This document shows, piece by piece, positions 28,800-35,439 of a DNA stretch of 35,439 nucleotides; the stretch's first letter is position 1, and every line of letters starts with the position of its first letter. A model generated the notes under the pieces. That model saw only the letters and a program-made list of their open reading frames with translations, ran no database searches and was not told the origin of the DNA. Origin of the DNA: Clostridiales bacterium. GTDB lineage: Bacteria; Bacillota; Clostridia; Lachnospirales; Lachnospiraceae. A program made the translations under genes and the position numbers. The stretch lies in NCBI GenBank assembly GCA_012839085.1, contig DUNZ01000014.1, positions 1 through 35,439 of the forward strand, written 5' to 3'.

Positions 28800-29756
28800 T
28801 TACCTCCATGATTCTTTTGCTATAATCCTAGGTGGTTTTATTATACGTAAAATATCGTCTAAGAGGTTGTCCACAGTTACATTATTTACCCTGGCTTTGG
28901 GTTTTAGAATCATTCTATGGGCACAGACATCTTTAAATACATATTGCACATCGGAGGGAATCACATAATCTCTACGGCTTAAAAACGCTGTAGCTTTAAC
29001 CATATTCATCAAAGCCAAGGATCCACGGGGACTTACCCCTAGATCGGTTAATGGATTTTCCCTGGTCTGCTGAACCAAACGTGTTATATATTCATAAATG
29101 GAGTCGTGTATATAGACCTCCTCCACAAGATTTTGGATTTTAAGAAGCTCTTCCCTTTCAACTATTTTTTCTACATTATTTAGAGGATTGGTATTTTGCC
29201 TTTCTTTTAAAATTCCAATTTCACTGGTTAAGTCGGGATATCCCATGGAAAGTCTGACCATGAATCGATCCAGTTGAGATTCTGGCAACATCTGGGTTCC
29301 AATGGATCCTATGGGATTTTGTGTAGCAATCACTATAAAGGGTTTGGGAACTTCTCTAGTCACACTGTCTACAGTTACTTTTCCTTCCTCCATAACTTCT
29401 AACAAGGCTGACTGTGTTTTAGAAGAGGTTCGATTAATCTCATCCGCCAGAAAAAGATTACACATCACAGGTCCAGCTTTGTACTGATAGCTTTCTCCCT
29501 CTTTTCCCAACAAATGATATCCAACCACATCCGTTGGTAAAACATCTGGTGTAAACTGTAAGCGGTGGTGTTTCAATTCCATGGCTTTGGAGAAGGCCAA
29601 TGCCAAAGTAGTCTTTCCCACCCCTGGGCGATCCTCTAAGAGAATATGCCCTTTTGCTAGAATAGCCGTGAGTACCTTTCCGATAACCAGCCGCTTACCA
29701 ATTACAACCTTGCTAACTTCATCGATAATCTGTATTGCTTTCATGTTATAAAACAT
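28800..29756 (-). CDS. MoxR family AAA+ ATPase
   Basis: GHILLEDRPGVGKTTLALAFSKAM, LFLADEINRTSSKTQSALLEVMEEGKVTVD, VIATQNPIGSIGTQMLPESQLDRFMVRLSMGYP, LGVSPRGSLALMN. Start may be 29744. Confidence 0.95.
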   Translation of the reverse strand: MFYNMKAIQIIDEVSKVVIGKRLVIGKVLTAILAKGHILLEDRPGVGKTTLALAFSKAMELKHHRLQFTPDVLPTDVVGYHLLGKEGESYQYKAGPVMCNLFLADEINRTSSKTQSALLEVMEEGKVTVDSVTREVPKPFIVIATQNPIGSIGTQMLPESQLDRFMVRLSMGYPDLTSEIGILKERQNTNPLNNVEKIVEREELLKIQNLVEEVYIHDSIYEYITRLVQQTRENPLTDLGVSPRGSLALMNMVKATAFLSRRDYVIPSDVQYVFKDVCAHRMILKPKARVNNVTVDNLLDDILRIIKPPRIIAKESWR

Positions 29757-30024
29757 TCGCTTCCATCCTCTACCTTATAATCTATTTAGTAGGATATTAT
29801 AACATATTTTGGAATAATTACAACAAAATATCTATAATTTCCCACAAACAAAAAAACCACAACTTTTACATTTTAGCTGGAAAGCTTTATCATCCATATT
29901 ATTCAATCTTTGCCTATTTTCCATATTTTATTATGTATATTCTGTGAAAAAGCTTCTTTTATATTGACTTATGCTGAGAAATGTTTAAAATTAATTTCAT
30001 GAGAATACTAGGGAGGTAGCAAAA

Positions 30025-31113
30025 TTGAATAGAACAAAAAAAATATTATCTGGACCTAAACAAGAAAAAAAAGTTCGTAAACCAATCGACAAGAAGGTTT
30101 ACATTATTATCTCAGCTATTTTGGGAGTTTTATTAATTGGGGCTTTATTGTTTGATCAGCTATATAAAAGACCTCTTATGAAAATTAATGAAGATAAATA
30201 TTACCTTGAGGATTTAAACTACTATATCTACGATTTAGAAGCGCAGTATGATGCCATTGATCAAATGTTTGGTGGCCAATATTGGGACATGGTCTATGAT
30301 CAGATGACTGGCATAACCGTGAGAGATGCTGCATTACAAGAAGCCATAGAAACCGCCTTAATGACAGAAGTCCTATATAAAGAGGCTATGGCCAAAGACT
30401 ATCAATTGACTGAGGAAGAAAATGAAACCATTACCGAACAAGTAAATTCTCTTTTGGAAGAGAAAATGGACGAAAAGGTAATAAAAAAGAATAACTTCAC
30501 TAAGGAAGGCTTAAGGGATTCTATTGGTAAGATAACCTTAGCGAATCGATATAGAAAAGATTTAATTGATTCCTTGCCTGTGGATGATGAAGGGATTAAG
30601 GCAGGTATTGACCCCGCTGATTATAAACGTTATGATATCGAATATTTATTCATATCCACTCAAGAAACAAATGAGGATAATGAAATGGTCTCCCTCAGTG
30701 ATGAGGACAAGCAGGCAGCCTATGATAAGATAAGCTCCTATTATGATACCGCCAAAAATACCGAAGACTGGTCTAGCATACTAGCAGATGATGAGGAAGA
30801 TGTGGTTTATAGAGAAGATTACTTCCTTGAGAGCGGTACTGACTTTCCTGAGGAATTCCAGGATATAATGAAATCCATGGAGAATGGCTCCGTAAGTGAT
30901 ATCTACGAAGCTGATAATGGATACTACATTGTAAGAATGGTAGACAATGATTCAAGCATAAGCTATGACAATGCTGTTTCTTCTGCCATTAGTAGAGCAG
31001 AAAGCCAAGCCTTTTCAGAGGAATACGACAGAATCTTGTCAACCTATGATTTTGATATTAATGAAAACATATTAAGTACCTTAGATATGGGTGAAATCAC
31101 CTTAGTAAAATAA
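30025..31113 (+). CDS. Membrane-anchored peptidylprolyl isomerase (PrsA/SurA-like)
   Basis: TTG start after GGGAGG; N-terminal TM anchor; SurA-N-like helical region; C-terminal PPIC-like DFPEEFQDIMKSMENGSVSDIYEADNGYYIVRMVD. Confidence 0.8.
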   Translation: MNRTKKILSGPKQEKKVRKPIDKKVYIIISAILGVLLIGALLFDQLYKRPLMKINEDKYYLEDLNYYIYDLEAQYDAIDQMFGGQYWDMVYDQMTGITVRDAALQEAIETALMTEVLYKEAMAKDYQLTEEENETITEQVNSLLEEKMDEKVIKKNNFTKEGLRDSIGKITLANRYRKDLIDSLPVDDEGIKAGIDPADYKRYDIEYLFISTQETNEDNEMVSLSDEDKQAAYDKISSYYDTAKNTEDWSSILADDEEDVVYREDYFLESGTDFPEEFQDIMKSMENGSVSDIYEADNGYYIVRMVDNDSSISYDNAVSSAISRAESQAFSEEYDRILSTYDFDINENILSTLDMGEITLVK

Positions 31114-31191
31114 TTATTTTGCTAAATTCTGAATAATATTTTCTTTCCAAGAAATAATAAGTATGAAAAATGTTGGAAAGGAGATATGAAA

Positions 31192-31341
31192 GTGGCAAAA
31201 AACAGAAACAACAAACCGAAAAACAAAACAACGAACAAGAGTAAAAACACCAACAATACGCAAATGAGAGATTCCGTAAAGAATAGCCATGCAGAGGTTC
31301 CTGACAATAGTCCCGGACGCAGTGGCCCAGGCGGTGATTAA
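31192..31341 (+). CDS. Small (~49-51 aa) basic, Asn/Lys-rich protein, unlisted in the ORF track
   Basis: GGAAAGGAG RBS, then ATGAAAGTGGCAAAAAAC...; M(KV)AKNRNNKPKNKTTNKSKNTNNTQMRDSVKNSHAEVPDNSPGRSGPGGD*. ATG at 31186 or better-spaced GTG at 31192. A terminator follows at 31381. Confidence 0.6.
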   Translation: MAKNRNNKPKNKTTNKSKNTNNTQMRDSVKNSHAEVPDNSPGRSGPGGD

Positions 31342-31380
31342 TCCTCAATAAGATAAACTGATAAGATCAGAATTTCATAG

Positions 31381-31427
31381 ACAGTATCTATTACCTAAGT
31401 CTTTCTTTGTAATAGGTACTGTTTTTC
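31381..31427 (+). terminator. Intrinsic terminator
   Basis: ACAGTATCTATTAC (31381-31394) / GTAATAGGTACTGT (31409-31422) followed by TTTTT. Confidence 0.8.
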
Positions 31428-31457
31428 TTCATAACTACTAGTAATTTCGTATGTTAG

Positions 31458-31466
31458 TGCTATAAT
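31458..31466 (+). promoter_or_regulatory. Candidate extended -10 promoter element for trkA
   Basis: TGCTATAAT about 40 nt upstream of the trkA ATG; no strong -35. Confidence 0.35.
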
Positions 31467-31505
31467 GTTTTTCATAAAATATTTGAGAGGAGATTATTTG
31501 AATCA

Positions 31506-32861
31506 ATGAAAATATTAATCGTTGGTTGCGGTAAGGTAGGAACTACTCTGGCACAACAACTTGACTTAGAGGGACATGATATTGTTGTCATTGATTATAA
31601 AGCAAGCGCTATTAACTACATAACGGAAACATTAGATATTATGGGTTATATTGGGAATGGTGCCAGTTATCGTGACCTTTTAGAAGCCGGAATAGAAGAT
31701 GCTGATTTGTTGATCGCAGTAACCAATTCAGATGAGTTAAATCTACTCTGCTGCTTAATTGCAAAGAAAGCAGGGGGCTGTCATACCATTGCCCGGGTAC
31801 GAAATCCACAATATAATTCAGAAATAGATTTTATAAAGGAAGAAATCGGTCTTTCTATGATCATTAATCCCGAGTTGGAGTCCGCATCGGATATTGCCCG
31901 TTTAATCCGTATTCCTTCCGCAATAAAGATCGATACCTTTGCCAAGGGGAAAATCGAGTTGCTTAAAATTCAAATTCCGGAAGAGTCTGTCCTTCATAAT
32001 ATGAGAATCATGGATATGTCTTCAAAACTTCATTGTAAGGTTTTGGTTTGCGCTGTAGAACGAGGCTCAGAAGTATTTATTCCATCAGGAGCTTTCATCT
32101 TAAAAGGAGGAGACCGTATCTCCTTTATAGCAACACCAAAGTCCGCCTCTGATTTCATTCATAAACTAGGATTTACTACGAGTCATCTAAAAAATGTTAT
32201 GATTGTTGGAGGAGGCGCTATCGCCGTATATCTAACCTATCAATTGATTGGTTCTGGAATCAAGGTAAAAATTATTGAACAGAATAAAGAGCGCTGCGAG
32301 GAGCTAAGCGAATTTTTCCCAGAAGCCTTGGTGATTAACGCAAACGCTACGGATAACAATGTACTCATCGAAGAAGGAATTGCCGAAGCAGATGCCTTTG
32401 TGGTGCTTACAAATCTAGATGAAGAAAATATTCTTTTATCTTTATATTGTCAGAAGAAATCTAAGGCAAAGGTATTTACTAAGGTTACACGACTAACTTA
32501 TGATGATATTATTGAAGAAATGCCTTTAGGAGTAATTGTGAATCCAAAACTCGTTACGGCAGATTACATCATTCAACATGTTAGAGCCATGCAAAATTCC
32601 AAAGGAAGTAATGTGGAAACCTTATATAAAATTGTAGGTGATAAGGTAGAGGCATTGGAGTTTCGTGTTCGGGTAGCTTCTTCTCTAATTGGGGTTCCCC
32701 TAGAGAAACTGAAACTAAAAAACAACCTACTGGTCTGCTGTATTATCCGCAATGGTAAAGTTATCATTCCCAGCGGACAAGACTCCATTCATCTAGGTGA
32801 TTCGGTTATTATAGTAACCACCAATTACCGACTTGATGATTTAAATGACATATTGATGTAA
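31506..32861 (+). CDS. trkA: Trk-type potassium transport regulatory protein TrkA
   Basis: MKILIVGCGKVGTTLAQQLDLEGHDIVVIDYK and second NAD-binding half VMIVGGGAIAVYLTYQLIGSGIKVKIIEQNKERCEEL; two RCK-C-like domains; next to trkH. Confidence 0.95.
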   Translation: MKILIVGCGKVGTTLAQQLDLEGHDIVVIDYKASAINYITETLDIMGYIGNGASYRDLLEAGIEDADLLIAVTNSDELNLLCCLIAKKAGGCHTIARVRNPQYNSEIDFIKEEIGLSMIINPELESASDIARLIRIPSAIKIDTFAKGKIELLKIQIPEESVLHNMRIMDMSSKLHCKVLVCAVERGSEVFIPSGAFILKGGDRISFIATPKSASDFIHKLGFTTSHLKNVMIVGGGAIAVYLTYQLIGSGIKVKIIEQNKERCEELSEFFPEALVINANATDNNVLIEEGIAEADAFVVLTNLDEENILLSLYCQKKSKAKVFTKVTRLTYDDIIEEMPLGVIVNPKLVTADYIIQHVRAMQNSKGSNVETLYKIVGDKVEALEFRVRVASSLIGVPLEKLKLKNNLLVCCIIRNGKVIIPSGQDSIHLGDSVIIVTTNYRLDDLNDILM

Positions 32862-32973
32862 TAATAAGGATACATCTTCCAGATTTAAATATGAAAGTAA
32901 CATTTTCCTTAATTAAAATGATACTGCAAACAAAGTTTACAATGATTTGTTAGCAGTAATATGAGGTACAAAT

Positions 32974-34407
32974 ATGAATAGATCAATTATATTATATATT
33001 AGTGGCTGGATTCTTAATTTTGAAGCAGCATTTTTGCTATTGCCCCTGGTTGTTGCATTGATATATAAAGAAAAAACTGTCTTCTCTTTTCTAATCACCA
33101 TAGGAATATGCCTACTTATTGGGATTCCTCTCGTTATAAAAAAACCAAAAAGCAAAGTTTTCTTTGCTAAAGAAGGCTTTATAACCGTGGCTCTAGGCTG
33201 GATTCTTTTAAGTATAATGGGAGCCTTACCTTTCTTTTTAAGTGGAGAAATTCCCAGCTATGTAGATGCTTTATTTGAAATCATTTCTGGCTTTACCACA
33301 ACAGGTTCTAGTATTTTAAGTGATGTGGAAGCCCTGTCAAAAAGCTTACTATTTTGGAGAAGCTTTTCACACTGGATTGGTGGTATGGGGGTTTTGGTAT
33401 TTATTCTTGCAATTTTGCCCATGGCTGGAGGAGAGAGTATCCACCTGATGAGAGCCGAAAGTCCGGGGCCTTCGGTAGGAAAGCTTGTACCCCGAATGAG
33501 AACCACAGCCATATGGCTATATTCCATTTACATCATTTTAACAATTATCCTATTTATTTTTCTGTTAATAGGCCGTATGCCTATATTTGACGCTTTGCTA
33601 AACACCTTTGGAACAGCAGGAACTGGTGGATTTGGTATAAAAAATGACAGTATTGCATCCTATTCAAACTATAACCAGATCATCATTACCATCTTTATGA
33701 TTTTATTTGGTATCAATTTTAATTTCTATTTTTTTATACTGCTAAGAAAATTTAAATCTGCAATAAAAATCGAAGAAGTACGTTGGTACATTATTATTAT
33801 AGCAGTTTCTGTAATATTAATTTCACTGAATACCGGTGGACTCCATGGGTTCTTAGGCAAAATTCAAGAATCTTCCTTTCAGGTTGCTTCAATCATTACC
33901 ACTACCGGATATTCCACGGTTGATTTTAATCAGTGGCCCACCTTTTCAAAGACAATTTTAGTATTGATTATGTTTATCGGAGCCTGTGCAGGTAGTACAG
34001 GGGGCGGTATGAAAGTATCCCGAATTATAATCCTTTTTAAATCCATTGGAAAAGAATTATCTTATATGATTCATAAAAGAAGCGTTAAAGTACTAAAATT
34101 AGATGGTAAAAAAATAGAGCACGAAACTATGCGCTCCATTAATGTGTTTTTTATCTCCAATATCTTTATATTTGCCATATCAACTTTACTCATTTCTTTA
34201 GATAATTTTGATTTTACAAGTAGCGTTACAGCCGTAGCAGCTACACTTAATAATATTGGTCCTGGACTAGGAAAGGTTGGACCCATGGGTAACTTTGGAG
34301 ACTTTTCGGTCTTATCAAAATTTGTAATGATGTTTGATATGTTAGCCGGAAGATTAGAAATCATACCGATGCTTCTACTCTTTTCTCCAGCTACATGGAA
34401 AAGATAG
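32974..34407 (+). CDS. trkH: TrkH family potassium uptake protein
   Basis: EIISGFTTTGSSIL, SHWIGGMGVLVFILAILPM, TFGTAGTGGFGIKNDS, ITTTGYSTVDFNQWP, GACAGSTGGGMKVSRI, NNIGPGLGKVGP. Confidence 0.96.
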   Translation: MNRSIILYISGWILNFEAAFLLLPLVVALIYKEKTVFSFLITIGICLLIGIPLVIKKPKSKVFFAKEGFITVALGWILLSIMGALPFFLSGEIPSYVDALFEIISGFTTTGSSILSDVEALSKSLLFWRSFSHWIGGMGVLVFILAILPMAGGESIHLMRAESPGPSVGKLVPRMRTTAIWLYSIYIILTIILFIFLLIGRMPIFDALLNTFGTAGTGGFGIKNDSIASYSNYNQIIITIFMILFGINFNFYFFILLRKFKSAIKIEEVRWYIIIIAVSVILISLNTGGLHGFLGKIQESSFQVASIITTTGYSTVDFNQWPTFSKTILVLIMFIGACAGSTGGGMKVSRIIILFKSIGKELSYMIHKRSVKVLKLDGKKIEHETMRSINVFFISNIFIFAISTLLISLDNFDFTSSVTAVAATLNNIGPGLGKVGPMGNFGDFSVLSKFVMMFDMLAGRLEIIPMLLLFSPATWKR

Positions 34408-34615
34408 GTAACAAATAAAGCAAGCAAAAAAGGATGGTACACAAGAGGCTTAGCTTGATGATGAAGCTTGTCATGGCACATAAGACCTCAAAATACAAGG
34501 TCTTAGTGCCAGCAGCTTTATGATAATTTCTCATCAAACCATATTCTCCATCACTGTTAATATCAGTGTTTTTATGCAAATTGTAAATCCATATTTTACA
34601 AGTGGGTTTTGACAC
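34391..34615 (-). pseudogene. Possible degenerate ORF remnant (transposase-tail-like), overlapping a hairpin
   Basis: Reverse-strand translation KNTDINSDGEYGLMRNYHKAAGTKTLYFEVLCAMTSFIIKL loosely resembles the C-terminal (x)EGxFGxLKxxY...RGxxxVxxExLxxxxxxNxxKL segment of IS1182/IS5-type transposases. No flanking motifs or terminal repeats seen. Confidence 0.2.
34475..34510. other. Strong hairpin in the trkH/DUF3298 intergenic region
   Basis: GGCAC-A-TAAGACCT-CAAAATACA-AGGTCTTA-GTGCC: 13 bp stem with one bulged A; flanking AAGCT/AGCTT can extend it. No T-run. Confidence 0.65.
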
Positions 34616-34655
34616 TTAACATCTTAATAGTACTATAACATAGGCATTATTTATT

Positions 34656-35387
34656 CTATATGTAGTATGGACATGTAGGTTCTTCTGCTCCAAGAGGTGA
34701 ATATGGAATTAAAAAATTTGGTATCCCTGAGGAATAAGGAGCGATATCATATTGCTGAAAATAAATCACAAGCCCATCCTTGCTTAAATAAAAATTGTTT
34801 TTCTTGATCGACTCTCTTACTCGCTGAGGGTAATCTTCAAAGTATATGGAATCTCCTTTTTTATTTTCTAACTCAATTTGCTCTATGATATTATTGATAA
34901 CAAATTCCATCACATCTGTTGTATTGGGAAAAAAATCTGTCAACTCCTCTTTCTTGCTTTTTGCTAAGTTCCAGGTATCGGAATATCGATAGGTTAATCC
35001 ATGGGCTCCTCCCGTATATTCATATTGGTCGAAATATAGACTTAGAGCACAATTCTGATTGTATGTTACCTCATAGTTTACATAGACCTCAAAGGGTCGA
35101 ATTGGGAAATCATTTGCCACTGAATATTCGTATTCTACCATGGCCATCTGATACAAATTCATAATATCAGAGCGCTCAAACATGACAGCCTTTGTTTTAT
35201 ATAAGGTATTTAGTTTCTGTGCCAACATATGATAAGTGTCTGATATAAATAAGGGATATTTTATCGTGTAGTGTAATACATTATGATCTTTGTAGAACAT
35301 ATCCTGTTCTATTACCTGCTCCTTCACAAGAAAATAGTACCCTCTCATAGAATGGAATCCTCCCATCGGGTTGTCATAGTCTATCAT
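34656..35387 (-). CDS. DUF3298/DUF4163 domain protein (RsiV-like), no obvious signal or TM segment
   Basis: YFDQYEYTGGAHGLTYRYSDTWNLAKSKKEELTDFFPN, FYLSKDGLVIYFQQYDIAPYSSGIPNFLIPYS match the DUF4163 plus DUF3298 layout. RBS AGAAGG before the ATG at 35387. Confidence 0.85.
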   Translation of the reverse strand: MIDYDNPMGGFHSMRGYYFLVKEQVIEQDMFYKDHNVLHYTIKYPLFISDTYHMLAQKLNTLYKTKAVMFERSDIMNLYQMAMVEYEYSVANDFPIRPFEVYVNYEVTYNQNCALSLYFDQYEYTGGAHGLTYRYSDTWNLAKSKKEELTDFFPNTTDVMEFVINNIIEQIELENKKGDSIYFEDYPQRVRESIKKNNFYLSKDGLVIYFQQYDIAPYSSGIPNFLIPYSPLGAEEPTCPYYI

Positions 35388-35439
35388 ATGCCTTCTTTTA
35401 TATTGATATTCTTATTCCTGAGGAAGCGAGGCTTCAAAA

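Noticed and set aside
31097-31348. Cys/Phe-rich minus-strand ORFs
   Set aside because: Antisense of the small Lys/Asn-rich ORF; no plausible RBS or domain.
34071-34481. 136-aa minus-strand ORF
   Set aside because: Mostly antisense to the conserved trkH C-terminus.
1-35439. tRNA, rRNA, prophage or intact insertion sequence
   Set aside because: No recognisable conserved RNA sequence, phage structural genes, integrase or intact transposase was found by eye; tRNAscan/Infernal would be needed to exclude small RNAs.

Overview
The window is a low-GC segment that looks like a spore-forming Clostridia (Lachnospiraceae-like) chromosome. This lineage call is inferred from the cotJ and sleB-type genes and codon style; no search was run. 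It is mostly ordinary chromosomal DNA, with no convincing prophage, CRISPR array, rRNA or tRNA. In order: partial MATE efflux gene (-, missed by the ORF track because it is edge-truncated and GTG-started); sigma-70 (RpoD-like) plus a PlsC-like acyltransferase (+); SH3/SleB-type cell wall hydrolase (+); PPi-type phosphofructokinase (-); cotJA-cotJB-cotJC (-); YegS-type lipid kinase and VanZ-like protein (+); PD-(D/E)XK-XPD/DinG-like helicase fusion (-); small hypothetical (-); DUF1292 protein (+); UvrD-like helicase, gltX and zinc-ribbon membrane protein (-); a four-gene ABC module (ATPase, CARDB-like extracellular protein, 80-aa membrane protein, FtsX/MacB permease; -); AI-2E family transporter and cytidylate-kinase-like protein (-); an ~84-bp intergenic tandem repeat; transglutaminase, DUF58 and MoxR genes (-); PrsA-like PPIase (+); an unlisted ~50-aa ORF (+); trkA and trkH (+); a hairpin or degenerate ORF region; and a DUF3298-like protein (-). 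The best candidates for a second look are the ABC/CARDB/small-TM/FtsX operon, the nuclease-helicase fusion, the intergenic tandem repeat at about 24.6-24.8 kb, and the structured or decayed element at about 34.4-34.6 kb. None is proven to be a new system.
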